This document shows positions 34,801-45,936 of a stretch of DNA of 64,000 nucleotides, piece after piece. The first letter of the stretch is position 1; each line of letters begins with the position of its first letter. The DNA lies in NCBI GenBank assembly GCA_001599815.1, contig BCIA01000002.1:3197626-3261625 (forward strand), read 5' to 3'. Under the pieces are notes generated by a model. The model worked only from the letters and a program-made list of their open reading frames with translations. It searched no databases and was not told the DNA's origin. The translations under genes were made by a program, and so were the position numbers. This stretch comes from Furcasterigmium furcatum (taxonomy: Eukaryota > Ascomycota > Sordariomycetes > Glomerellales > Plectosphaerellaceae).

Positions 34801-34913
34801 CACGACAATTCCTTTCCCCTCACTTTCACCCCTCAATATCCTCACGCCTCTTCCTCTTCTACGCTCAGTCATATTCCCATACTCCTTTCACCAGCACACT
34901 TGACATCTCCAAC
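31815..34913. other. 3.1 kb divergent intergenic region, no gene seen
   Basis: It separates the acyl-CoA ligase (leftward) and the AlkB-like gene (rightward). The right half (about 33000-34900) is strongly pyrimidine-rich on the plus strand, which fits a long promoter and leader of the AlkB-like gene. No coding domain is recognised. Confidence 0.5.
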
Positions 34914-37166
34914 ATGTCTTCCAGCCCGGAGTCTGATGTCCAGCCCTACGGGGAACCTCCTGTCTGGTCGGACAAGCGTCAAGCCCTCTGCGATGCCCTG
35001 CCCTACTTCAAGTCGCACCAGGGGAGCCTGTATTCGAGCGGATTAGTCGCCAAAGGCATCCTTGTCGATTCTGAAGCGTCCATTCGGGACACCATGACGT
35101 CCGATGTCATCATCTATGCCCTGTATGTGTTCTTTCTATTCTGAATAGGCTGCCAATGCTGACTGACACTGTTAGTGGAGGAGGAAAGTCGAAAGACAAC
35201 GGTGGCTCGATGACACGGACCCGCGAAGGCTCGCAGAATCAGAGAAAGTCGGCGTTCAATGCCTTGAAGGGAGGGCAGCCTGTCGGCGTTGTGGCTGGTA
35301 AGTCTTCTTCAGAATGACTGCCACGTCCGGAAAACTGACATATGATCCCAGGCAGAAATTACCCATTCCTCGATGTTCAGCCGAAGCACGAGTACAATGT
35401 CCTTGACTGGTTCACCATCACTGACATGTGGGTTGAGAAAGATGCTGCAGGCATCTTCATCTACAAGCTTCGTCTCGAAAAGACCGACAAGAACTCCCCT
35501 TCCTGGTGGACACTCGAGTCAACTGACGACGAGATCGACCACAGGATGGACGTAGGTCAAGATGACCGCGCCTATCCTGCCGTTCGCATGGAGTGCGGCT
35601 CTTGTGAGTGGGAGTATGCCCAAATTTTCACCGAAGGTTGGGTCTGCCTGAACGCCGAGTGTGAATACCATCTTGTTCTCGAAGATGGACGCACCTTGTC
35701 CATGGACAACATCGAATATGCTTCAACTCATGCTGCCCACCTCAACTGGTGCGATCAGTGCCAGCAGCCCAGCAAGACCATCTTCGAGGAAGGCTGGGCG
35801 TGTCTCAACAAGGAATGCTCACACTTCTTTGAGTTCGACGAGAGCGTGGACACCGTCAATTTGACCTATTCACAGGATTTTCTCAATGAGCGCACGCACT
35901 GCGCTCCTGCCTCGGAGCCTCTTCAGCCGGAGCTGCCCGTCTTGGACAAGACTCAAGCCGGGACCGAAAGTGAAGTTCGCCGCGGGATGGTCTGCCCCAA
36001 GTGTCATGGGTGCTCACGCCGCAAGGACTGGGACGGCTGGGTCTACGAGACTCGAGGCTGCGACTTCGTTCTTGCTGCACCACCTCAGCCATACCCGCTC
36101 TCCAGTGTTGACCAAGAGGTCGCCGAACTAAAGCGGCGCAAAACATATCGGCAACCTCGCGTCGATGCACCCGTCAAACAAAGCACCACATCAATCGGTG
36201 CGTACACCGTTGAACAGTACTTTCTTCCGGTCCCCGGTGAGGGAGGCGATCTCATCGGTACTGTCCATGTTTTCCGTGCCAACCATGGCATCAATACCGG
36301 CAATGGCGGCGCCGATCAGCTGTGGGACGAAATCCAGCAAGCTACCGGTCAAGGCTTTGGTCTTTTGCGTAATCCCGTGCGCACCCCGGGTCGTAAGTTC
36401 CTCGAGACTCCTGTTTCGCCTGGGCGTCGCTGACATTTCTTAGACAAGGGCGAGATTCTAACGCGGCACTTCCAGCAGAATTGGGGAGCACCGTACAAGT
36501 TCGTGGTCAATGTCCTCTCCAAGGGCTTTTCGGACGCCCCGGACCTCATCCTTAAGGCCCTGATGCGAATGGATTGGGCCGGACGCCAGTCTGTCACCTG
36601 CACTGACGAGGATATCGATGAACAAGCGGAGCAAGCTGGGATATCAGCCGCCGAGACTCTGGATCGCTCCTTCACCCCATTCAATGAGCTCCTCTCACTG
36701 GGCTACATGGAGGGTGACTGCATCAGCGTGAGTGACCTTTCCCGGTGTCAGTGCGTTTTGCTAACTGCTTGAAGTATCATGATGACGGCGAAGACACTCT
36801 GGGGCCCACAGTTGCGACGATGTCTCTGGGAAGCCCTGCAATCATGGCATTCCATGCCAAGAACAAGCTCGACAAGAAGCAGAAAGAATGCCTCCAGTTC
36901 CCGATCTACCATGGGGACATGGTAGTAATGCACGGTGCCGAAATTCACAAGTACTACGAAGTGAGTACTCCTCTATGGGCTGTTTGTCTGGCAATGCACG
37001 TGTTGACCCTTTGTAGCACAAGGTCGACCCCAAGGGCAAGCGGCGTTTTGCGATGACGAGCCGGCACATCGTCCTGGACAGACTTGACGACGACACCCGT
37101 GCCGAGGCCAAGAAGAAGGGACGCATTCCCCGCCACGCCACGAAGTGGAAGTACAACGGCCAGTAG
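34914..37166 (+). CDS. AlkB-like 2-oxoglutarate/Fe(II) dioxygenase with zinc-knuckle repeats
   Basis: A protein of 663 residues in six exons: 34914-35122, 35176-35297, 35352-36392, 36444-36727, 36775-36960 and 37017-37166. The C-terminal dioxygenase domain has H554-x-D556 (YHDDGEDTLGP), distal H615 and the RRFAMTSR element (R624, R630) that binds 2-oxoglutarate. The last intron falls just before H615. AlkB-family enzymes oxidatively demethylate DNA, RNA or protein; the substrate here is unknown. The middle region has two repeats of identical spacing, C-X2-C-X13-C-X4-C (C192/195/209/214 and C244/247/261/266). A third copy has Tyr at the third Cys position (C325/328, Y342, C347) plus C331. These look like zinc ribbons for nucleic-acid or protein binding. 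The protein is probably nuclear. Confidence 0.85.
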
Positions 37167-37627
37167 AGGCGAGTCGGACACATTGCTCAGGTTCTTATAC
37201 GTTGTGGTGACCGAGGTGATCACAGCAAATTTTTTGGTACTCGAGGGGCTACAAGTAGTAGCAAAGAGGGTCGGCACATTTGATCGATCTTCAACGGATT
37301 CTGCGGAGTTAACGGCGCGTATGGGCGATTTGACTGGCGACTTGCTTGGTGAGATTCTATTCCATGCCAACCAAGTGGATCTTAAGGATGGGATGGTTCC
37401 TTGATGAAGGCGTGCTAGGTAGCTTTACTTAATGTGATTTTTTGGTGTTACTGAACGGGATTTCAGAGGATCATGGATGTGGCACCGGCTCAGTGCCAAT
37501 GGACTGACACGACGCAGACTCCATCCCGAAGAAAAACGTCAAGCATGTAATGTGCATTAGAGATTGGTATTCATTCATTTCCGATCCTCTTCTTTGAGAG
37601 GTATCTATCTGGAAAATTCGGCCGTGG
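37167..37627. other. Convergent 3' flanks
   Basis: 460 bp between the stops of the AlkB-like and aspartic-protease genes. No feature is recognised. Confidence 0.5.
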
Positions 37628-39523
37628 TTATAATGCTAATGTAAATGCCGTTGATGATGCAAGTATCCAGGAAACATGCCGCGTGCCGACCCATCCGGCC
37701 CCCCTCCACCGTGATAATAATGAGTCGGCCGGGGATTCGTCGTCGTCGTTGCCCGAGGCGGACGACTCGGACGAGGGAGCTGACGTTTCTGCCGTGTCCG
37801 TCCCGTCCGCGGAGTTGTTCTGGTGGTCTGTGGGTGATGCGAGCGTGGTCACTGTTCTGCTCTGGCGCCCGCCGCTGTCTTCTTGGCCGTTGACGGGGGA
37901 GCCGTCGTCCTCCTCGTCGTCGACTTCTTCCTCGGCCCATGCTGCCTCGCAAAGGCCGGTGATAGCGCTGATGTCGTCTTCCGGGCGGATGGGGATGATC
38001 TCGTCGTCGCAGTTTGAGGCCTGGGCGATGTGGACGACGCGGTCGTCCCAGTCGAAGACGAAATAGCCGGCGCGGAGGATGGAGTCGCCGAGGACCTGCT
38101 GGTCGGAGGTGAGGACGAGGCCGACGTAGCACCAGTCGTCGTCTGTGTTCGTGTCCTCCGCGGCGGGGAAGGGGGATAGGTCGAGGATGAAGTCGCTGAG
38201 GGGGACGCGGAGGGTCTTGTTGCCGAAGTCGAAGTCGACGGAGCCGGAGCCGATGGGGGTCTGGCGGAGGGCGCAGGGTGCGAGCCAGTAGCCGGAGGCG
38301 AGGGAGCGTGCGCCGAGGAGGCGGAAGATGGAGTTTGCGGCGTTGGCGTGGAGGCGGGAGAGGGTTGTGCCCGAGTCGAGCATGGCGTTGCGGGAGCCGT
38401 CGGGGAGGGGGTGGTGGTCTGGGTCCGAACCGGGGACGGTGGTGGTGACGGCTGCGAGCTTGAGGGCGAGGCGGGGTTCGCCGCGGATGCCGTCGACGAG
38501 ACTGGCGGGGGCGAGGTCGCCGATGAACTTGCCGCGGTCGAGGCCGCCGTAGATGACCGCGCCCTCGGAGGCCTCGGCGTGGCGGAGGTCGAGGGAGAAG
38601 GCGCGCTTGGCGATGAGGCCCTGCTCGACGAGGCTGTTGAGCAGGAGGCTGTAGGGCTGCTCAGTCTGCTTGCCGTCGAAGCCGGCGTTGAGGTCAGGGG
38701 CAAGGCCGAGGATGCCTATATATGAGTGAGTGTGAGCGAGTGAGGATGTCCTTGAGTACTGTGGAAGGGGGGTTGGTGGATGCGTACCCTGGGCTTGGCC
38801 GTGACTCTCGACGACGACGCCGAAGGTCTGGTTGAGGATGACGGCAGGGGGGTTGGCGTCCCTGTCGGCGCTGCTGCTGGTGAAGAGGGCGATGTCGTCG
38901 GCGTAGTAGTCGATCTCTACCTTGGACTGGGTGTTGGGGTCCGAGGGGTCGCCGAAGCGGATGGTCTTGTGGCCGAGGGGGCCCTCGGCGGGCGTGGTGG
39001 AAGCACCGGGGTCATAGTGGCCGAAGGAGGTGCACTGGCTTTTCTGCGAGGCTGACAGGGCGTTGCTGCAGTTTGGGTTGACCCAGAGGTCTGAGGAGCC
39101 GGTGTCGAGAAGGACGGTGATGAGCTGGCCGGGGGTGCCAATCTCGACTGTCGGAGGGTGTGAGTACTTTTGGATCAGTGGTATGATGTGATGTGAGGTG
39201 AGGTGAGGTGAGGTGAGGTGGGTGAGTGAGTGAGATGATGTGGGGATGCGGCTGAGGAGGACGGATGGGGAGGATTCAGGGGCGTCGGACTCACTATCCA
39301 TGGTGTAGAAGAACTGCTGATTGGTCAGGACGGCCTCGATGGTGTCCGTATCCCGTTTGTCGAGGCCGGTGGTGTTCCGCCTCGACTCGTGGACGGGGAT
39401 GCTGAGGAAGCCATTGCCCTTGACGGCTCTGGAAAGGCCGGCGCCGAGTGCCGGATATGCGAAGAATGAAGAAAACAGGAGGGTTGCCGTGATGGCCGAG
39501 GAGATGATGCCGGCCTCCCGCAT
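37628..39523 (-). CDS. Secreted, probably GPI-anchored aspartic protease (yapsin-like)
   Basis: Pepsin-family endopeptidase of 558 residues. Exons are 39523-39295, 39147-38788 and 38715-37628. An N-terminal hydrophobic signal segment is followed by a pro-region with a basic LDKRD processing site. The two catalytic motifs are DTGSS (D91) and DSGTT (D310). Other family blocks are VEIGTPGQ, GILGLAPD, VIYGGLD and LGDSILRAGYFVFDWD. The C-terminal 110 residues are acidic and Ser/Thr-rich and end in a hydrophobic tail (SWILASSTAFTLAL), which fits a GPI-anchored, cell-surface yapsin/OPSB-type enzyme. Both introns (147 and 72 nt) are multiples of three without in-frame stops, so an unspliced reading frame of 631 codons is open throughout. 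The spliced form restores YTMDIEIGTPGQ and AQGILGLAP and is clearly the functional one. Confidence 0.9.
   Translation of the reverse strand: MREAGIISSAITATLLFSSFFAYPALGAGLSRAVKGNGFLSIPVHESRRNTTGLDKRDTDTIEAVLTNQQFFYTMDSESDAPESSPSVLLSRIPTSSHSLTHLTSPHLTSHHIIPLIQKYSHPPTVEIGTPGQLITVLLDTGSSDLWVNPNCSNALSASQKSQCTSFGHYDPGASTTPAEGPLGHKTIRFGDPSDPNTQSKVEIDYYADDIALFTSSSADRDANPPAVILNQTFGVVVESHGQAQGTHPPTPLPQYSRTSSLAHTHSYIGILGLAPDLNAGFDGKQTEQPYSLLLNSLVEQGLIAKRAFSLDLRHAEASEGAVIYGGLDRGKFIGDLAPASLVDGIRGEPRLALKLAAVTTTVPGSDPDHHPLPDGSRNAMLDSGTTLSRLHANAANSIFRLLGARSLASGYWLAPCALRQTPIGSGSVDFDFGNKTLRVPLSDFILDLSPFPAAEDTNTDDDWCYVGLVLTSDQQVLGDSILRAGYFVFDWDDRVVHIAQASNCDDEIIPIRPEDDISAITGLCEAAWAEEEVDDEEDDGSPVNGQEDSGGRQSRTVTTLASPTDHQNNSADGTDTAETSAPSSESSASGNDDDESPADSLLSRWRGAGWVGTRHVSWILASSTAFTLAL
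39193..39217. repeat. (GTGAG)5 microsatellite in a protease intron
   Basis: Five exact tandem GTGAG copies, with imperfect GTGA repeats continuing to about 39232, fill much of intron 1 of the aspartic protease. On the coding strand it reads as CTCAC repeats and contains no stop in the host frame. Confidence 0.9.
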
Positions 39524-40618
39524 GGTGGGCGCTGGTCGAGCGAGGCGAAGAAGACGGAGAATAGCTCGGAGAGGAGCAGAATGGCGACGGCGGTTGCGCC
39601 TGAGAGATGGACGCGGACGCTCTCCAGCCCAGCACTTGGTCCTGGGGCGAGTGTCGATCGATCAATCCATGGCCCAGGGGTGGAATGGATGGAATGAATC
39701 GAAGCCGCAGTGGTAGATTAGGTAGATGTGGTTGATAATGACAGGCCGTGAAGGACGGGAGAACGAGAGACGAAGAAGAAGGACGACGGTACACAGACAC
39801 CACAACCTACTAGTCGGACAGACAAACAGACAGAAGGAGAGGCGACAAGATGGAAAACAACTGGTGGCGGTGGTGTTGATTGATCGAAGAACACGCGGGA
39901 CGGCGGACGCCTCGCAATCTAACCTGCCATACACGGAAAGTCGACAGCGGATCAGTCGGCATTTCGGACTCGAGCAATGGGGACGCGATGACGAGGCCAG
40001 TGCCGAGAGCTTCGGGCACTTGGCAGCGCATCCGACCCGAAGCTGATTCGCGTCCGGCAGTTGCCCGTCTTTTTCAGGGTGGTCTGGGCCGTCTTTTTCG
40101 CTATTGTTGCGCTGGAGGTGGCCCCTTTTTCGAAGACCAGGGACAAATGTGAGCCCGGAGTCCAGATGCAGAAAAGGGGCACAGGCGGAGGCGGCTCTGG
40201 AGGGATCTTTCACACTTGGGGCCAGGCCTCCCTGGGAAGGTCGGGTCCAGTGAGTGAACGCGCTGCAAATTGTCCCCCCCGGCCGGCCAAGCCGCTAGTC
40301 ATCTCGCCTCGCCCTGAAGAATGGAATGATGTGCCATGCATTCCCATCCCATTCCATCCCATCGGGCATGCTGAGATGAATATCTTGGGGGATCCCTCCA
40401 AACACTGGCAATGCAACAATAGCTGGGTCACCCACAACATCCACTCTGCTACTTCATCGACCCGGAAGACTTGCAGAATCCAGCAGTCTCCAAACACATG
40501 ATGGGAACAAACATAGTCTGAACTGAATTGGACGAACAATGCCTAATATACAGTGATGTACAATCTGCTAGATACCTATAACATGTGTACAAGTCGTCAC
40601 GCGACTGACTCCTCCCCT
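39524..40618. other. Intergenic region: protease promoter and ATP12 3' flank
   Basis: 1.1 kb. Imperfect CATCCCATTC-type repeats occur near 40341-40367. No gene is recognised. Confidence 0.5.
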
Positions 40619-41874
40619 CTACCGCCGGTGTGCCCCGGTCACAAGCAGCACCACGCTCCCAAGCTGCCTTCTTAGATCCTCCTTCTCGACATCATGCGTA
40701 TCCTCGACCTCTCCCCACTTGCCCGTCTGCCAGTCCACCTCGGTGCTCGTCGCCCTCGCCGCCTCCTCGACTCCGAACGCGGGCTTCTCGCCAGCCGGCC
40801 TCAGGCTCCCCGCGGCCTCATGCTCGCTCCACTCGACCAGCAGCCTACTCGCCGCCACCAGGCTCTTCCCCGCGAGCACCGCCCTCTCCAGGCCCGCGAG
40901 CTCGAACGGCTCTAGGCTCTGCACCCACTGCTGCACGGCGTCCCTCACCCCCTCGCCCTGCTTCCGCGGCACAATCGACTTCTCGTCCAGCACGGGAACG
41001 ATCTCCACATCCGGCCACACGTGCGCCTTCATGTACTCGAGCACCTCCTTGGCCGTGCGCTCCTGCACCTCCCGCAGCGACTCGCCCGCCGCGTTCCTCG
41101 TGTCGAACTCGTCCGCCTCCGGCGCAAAGCACAGCAGCGAGTCCGTGTCCAGGTACCGCATCAGCGTCGTCGCGATCTGCGCCCGGATCGTGCGGTCCCC
41201 TTCCCCGGCGGCAGCCGAGAACGGCGCGGCAGAGCCCGTCTTCGCGCCAGCGTCGTCCTCCGCAATGTCGATCGCCCGGCACACCAGCGACGTCAGCGGG
41301 ATCAGGTGCTGCTTGGTCGCCTGCGCCGCAGAGGTCAGGAGGTCCCATTCGATGGCCAACGCGGATGCGAGGTGCGGCTTCGACGCGGGGACGCGGATGA
41401 TCTCCTTCGTCCCGGGGTGGCGGAGCGGCCGGGCGTCGAGGTGGACCTGGAGGGCGCCTGGGGCCGTCAGCATTCGTGACACTCTTCTCTCTCCTTGACC
41501 GGGGGAAACAAGTAAAAAAACTCACCATCGACCTCGTGCACGGTCACGTCCTTCCAGAAACGCCGCTTCATCCCGGCATTGGGCGTCTTGAGCCCGCCGC
41601 GCACCTCCTTCGCGTTCTTCAGCATCTCGGCCTGCCTCCGCCTACGCGCGACACGGGCCATCGGGTCGTCATTGTTCCTGGGCCCTGAGTACTCGGCCGC
41701 AGGCTGGGGAGGCTGAGGAGGTGGCCCGGTGCCGACGACGGGCGCCACGTTGGCCGGCTTGAGGGGCGTCGAGGAGATGGATCGGAAGGGCAATCGGATG
41801 GCTGCCGGGGCGGACAGCACAGAAGTGCCCCTGGCGGGGAGGGAGAGGAGCGGTATCCTGGTAGACGGCTTCAT
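40619..41874 (-). CDS. ATP12: ATP12, mitochondrial F1-ATPase assembly factor
   Basis: Mitochondrial matrix chaperone, 395 residues. Atp12 binds the free alpha subunit of F1 and is needed to build the alpha3-beta3 hexamer. Exon 1 is 41874-41526 and exon 2 is 41457-40619; the 68-nt intron is GTGAGT..CCCAG. The start at 41874 is chosen because it gives an Arg/Ser/Pro-rich, acid-free targeting presequence (MKPSTRIPLLSLPARGT). Family blocks visible are RRFWKDVTVHEVDGALQVHL (across the junction), LDARPLRHPGTKEIIRVP, AIEWDLLTSAAQ, IPLTSLVCRAIDI, LLCFAPE and a C-terminal all-helical region. It is complete. An upstream in-frame start at 41967 would mask the presequence and is less likely. Confidence 0.93.
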
Positions 41875-42469
41875 TGTTGCTGTCCTGACGTGTAGATATT
41901 GGATGGTGCAGTGACGAGTTTGGAGCGACGAGCTTTCGACATGTCCGATTTTTGGAGAGCTCCCCACACGACAGGGGTTCTCATTGGCTGCGATTTTAGA
42001 CCCACCTACCGGGTCGGTGAGGCCCTACACCGAGCCATCTCCAGCACCTCACATATCATGGCGGCACACAGTGAAGGGTGCATCACTCCCGAGGTTTATG
42101 GGACGAGCCACTTCGCTACCTTTCGCTCATTCAACCTTACTTTCTACCTGAAGATGCGTGCTGTGATCCGGCGCGAATTTCCCGCCAATGAATGCGCCAC
42201 GCCGGCCATCTCCTCGCCACAATGCCAAAACCGTTTCTCGAAGCCCATCCATCCTTCCCGAGTCGCCTCAGAATTCCTTTTCTTCGCTGGAGCCGCTGAT
42301 GGCAACGCGCTAATAGTACATGAATACAATATTATGAAATGAACCGCTGTGGTCCCTGGTGATGCAGTAGCAAGAAACCCCATTCAATCCTGCCGTTTGC
42401 ATGAGGCCGCCCTCCCATTCAGAACACCCACCCCCTGACAATGCTATGAAATCTGTTGCTGTGTAGTTC
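41875..42469. other. Intergenic region: ATP12 promoter and EFR3 3' flank
   Basis: 595 bp without a recognised gene or element. Confidence 0.5.
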
Positions 42470-45400
42470 CTAGTACGGTGGCCGCGTGACGTTGCCGAGG
42501 CTCTGCTCGCCGGCCTTGCTGTCGATGCCCAGCAGCAGGTCCATCAAGCCGCCGGAGCCCTCGTCCCGGAGAGACGAGTTGAATCGGCTCTCTCCGCTGC
42601 GGATGCTGATGTTTCGCTGCGCTGGTCGCAGAGCGTGGTCCTGTGTAGAGATCGCGGGCGAGAATCCAGATTGCAAGCCCCTCAGGTTGGGCAGGGGAGG
42701 CACGGGAGGGACGTCGTCGTCGTCCGACTCGCGGTTCATCGGCGGCGAGTCTCGTGCGCCGTTGGATCCCGGGGGCAGGCTCTTACGGCCCGAGCCTGTC
42801 CGCTTGGGGCTCAGCGCGTTCCCGTCGCCGTCGGCTTGAGACGGCTGAGTCGCTTGCGCGGCCGCGTTGAAGCTCACTTCGGATGCCGTGTAGTCGAAGC
42901 TCACCATACTGTCACTGCCACTGTCGTCGTCCGAGTCGCGCAGCCCAGCCGATGTGCTGATCGCCGTGGAAGGGATGCGCCCTACCAGGACCTGCTTGAG
43001 CTGATCTACCGTGGTGATAGGGCCACGGCTCGTCCGTGGCGGTCTTGCGGACACGCTGCTGCGAAGGCTGCTCTTTCGCATCTGAGTCATGGGAGCCAGG
43101 CCGCCGCCGACAACCGCAGTTGACGGCCGCAGGTCCGGCTGACTCCCGAACAGCGAAGGGGCTCGCGCCTGGCCGTTGCCAAGGGCTCCCCCGTTCAACG
43201 TGTTGCGGTGGCGAGAGGTGCCAGTACGCGAGCCATTGAGCGACTCGGACTTGCTGGCTGCCTGGATCGCAAGCAAAGCCGCATCTCTCGTCCAGTCGGT
43301 TAGCATCAGCTCCCGGAAGGAGTCGGGCAGCTGCAGTTCCGAATCGGTGTCGGCACTCATCGTCAGCGGAGCACTCGTAATACTCGTCGTCAAGATTGGG
43401 TGCGTGAAGCTGCGCCCGGGAGATGCCGTGGGACTAGCGGGCGGCGATCCAAGCTTCCTGGAGTAGCTGGATGTAATGCATTCAACGAGAGGCGTCCTGT
43501 CGTCAAAAGGCAGCAGGGCCTCGGTCTCGAGCTGATCCACCGACATGCTGGGCTGGGACTGAGATGGTGTCAACGGCACCCTCTCCAGAGGCGGCGCCGG
43601 CACGTGGACGCCGTCCACCCAGAAGCGCTTGGTGCGTCGTCGATCGACCTCGTTCAGGATGGCACGCCCTGGAACGGATCCCTCAAGCTCGAACTTTTCC
43701 GCCACGGCCCAGAAGTAGCCGTGGCACAGGCTGCCAAGCCGAACTTTCTGGGTGGGAGTCTCGGCGTCTTGAATATCCTCCTGAAGACGGAAAACCATCG
43801 GCAGGCCGTACCGGGCTGCATTGACGCCAAGCTGGAAAACAAGCTTCGTCAAGAGAATGTGGAGCATAAGAATCTCAGGATCCGAGTCGATGAACCGCAG
43901 GGAATTGTCGTAGATGGCGAGGTGCAGCAGCTGCAGGAAGTGCGACCGCGGCTGCTTCATCGCCTTCTCCCGGTTGGATGTGACAGAGGAGGCCCGTTGA
44001 GCGGCGCTTCCCGGCTCGAGGGCGCGCAGCTCGGTTCGGTGCTTCACGGATGGCCGAGCGTTCAGGCTGACGCTCTCCTCCTTGGCCTCGAGGTCCGCCT
44101 TGATTGTCTCGCGGTCGAGCCATGTCAGGAGCGCGTCAACATACGCTCGCCTGACGTGTCTGTCCGTGTCGTGAAGGATCCAGTGCGTTCCCTCCCACAC
44201 GCGCATCGGCACTCGGTTTCGCGAGAGGTTCAGGTTGCCGGACATCTTGGTGCGGGGGTTGGCCACGAGCAGGATGGATTTGATCGCCTTGAGGGCGGCC
44301 GTCTTACCGACACTGAAGGTCAGATAGGACTCCAGATGCGATTGGCTGTTGGCCACGTCCTCGTTGACAGACGGCTCCGCCTTTTCTCCAGCAGGCGAAG
44401 ACTGGTTGCTCGAGGATCTCGAAGGTCTGAGGCGAATGAGGATGGCCAAGATCATGTCCGAGATCTGGTCTGCGTAGTAGACGTGCGTTGCGAGATCGCC
44501 AATGCAGCCTTGTATCCTGTTCATCAGGTCTCGTTTCGGTCCGCCGTCTGGTTCGAAGGCCTGGCTGGCGGATGGCGACTGTTCCTCCTTTTCATTTTCT
44601 GCTGCCTTGACCGAGGCGAGCGGCACCAAGACGAGGCGCTTCATGTGCTGGATGAGGCCCAGGAGAACATCCATGACGCTGAGGCCAATGAGGTTGATGT
44701 CTGACCGGAGGAGGTAGCCGATCATGGCGGCAAAGACGGTGTGCTCTTGCAGAGATTCCTCGGTCAAAGGAACGCGACGCAGGTAATCCATGGTCGTGAC
44801 CAGAATAATATACCGGTCCTGCACCGGCGCCCAGCGTGCAACCGTGGCGAACATCTTGATGGCCCAGCCGCCATCTTTGCCGGTTTTAGGATGCTTTGTG
44901 AGGACCTCGTCTCCCCCTGCGATGCGCTCCTGAACGAACTTGAGCAGGCTCAGGGTTGCGGCGTGGATCTGAGTGTGGTTCGGCATGACGAAGATCTGCT
45001 TCAGACATTGCAGGGCCAGGATGCCGATATCCTCTTCTGCGAGCTTGTCGGATTCGTCGGCGGTCCCCACGAGGGCAAGGCGGTTGTTCTGTTCACCGGC
45101 GGTGTCGTTCGTCTTCTGCGTGCCAATGCTCGTCCTACGCCGCAGCAAGGCCTCAGAGTGGACTTTGTCTTCCATGTTTGCGCGGGAGAGCAACGTCTCC
45201 AGCGCTCTTTCGTCCTCTGACCAGAGATTCTCGAGGATGATGGGCACGATGATGCTGAATTGGCGGCCGGTCGACGAAGCGAGAGTATCGGAAGAGGACA
45301 CGCTCTTGATGGCGTCGAGCCCGACATTTCGCCATTGCATCAAGACGGGCTTGCTCAAATCACCCTTGCCGGGGCTGTGACGCGTTGACGCTAATGTCGC

Positions 45401-45936
45401 ATACAGGCGGACGACGGACTCGTACTGCGCGAGATATCCCTGGTCTGCGAAAGACGATGAGACGTCGTGGTTTTCGCAGAAGGCCTCGAAGGTGGGGATG
45501 GAGGACTGGGCCATGGTGAGGTCCTTCGACCCGAGGATGACGTCCAGGATCTTGAGGACATTTGTCGCGAAGAGTGGGAGGTCTTTCGGGGACTTCTCAA
45601 TGAGGGCCGTGAGGATCTGGAGGGTGACCTGGACATCTCTGTAGTTGGCCTCTAGTCAGTACATGCGGCTCCTGGTACGCCCGGGAAGCTCGGGAAAGAC
45701 GAGACTCGGGGTGGTGTTTACCCAATGCGCAGACGCCATACGTCAGAGGCCGTCTTCTTTTCCAGGAAGCTGCCGATCTTTTGGATCTTGGAGCGTCGCG
45801 AGGTCGCATAGAAGAGCAGGTAGCTGAGCTCGCTCGAGTTTGGCTTGACGTCGACGGCGCCCTTTGTTGTGCGCGGGTAGCACTTGAGCACGAGGACCTG
45901 GTGCTTCGGGCGGCATTTTTGCTGGATGGCCTTCAT
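42470..45936 (-). CDS. EFR3: EFR3, plasma-membrane scaffold for PI4-kinase
   Basis: A protein of 1127 residues. Efr3 anchors the Stt4/PI4KIIIalpha-Ypp1 complex at plasma-membrane patches for PI4P synthesis. Exon 1 is 45936-45722 and exon 2 is 45638-42470. The N-terminus is highly conserved: QQKCRPKHQVLVLKCYPRT contains the Cys and basic patch that are acylated or bind membrane, then KPNSSELSYLLFYATSRRSK and LEKKTASDVWRLRIG. After the 83-nt intron DVQVTLQILTALIEKSPKDL continues the helical ARM-like repeat fold to about residue 700. The C-terminal 400 residues are Ser/Pro-rich and disordered. The intron acceptor (CTACAG) was chosen because it alone keeps the conserved frame; the branch is TACTGAC. 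Long frames on the opposite strand are shadows of this GC-rich gene. Confidence 0.92.

Noticed and set aside
43400..44704. 434-codon open frame on the plus strand
   Set aside because: It lies wholly antisense to EFR3 exon 2, has no domain and reflects the few stops in GC-rich complementary sequence.
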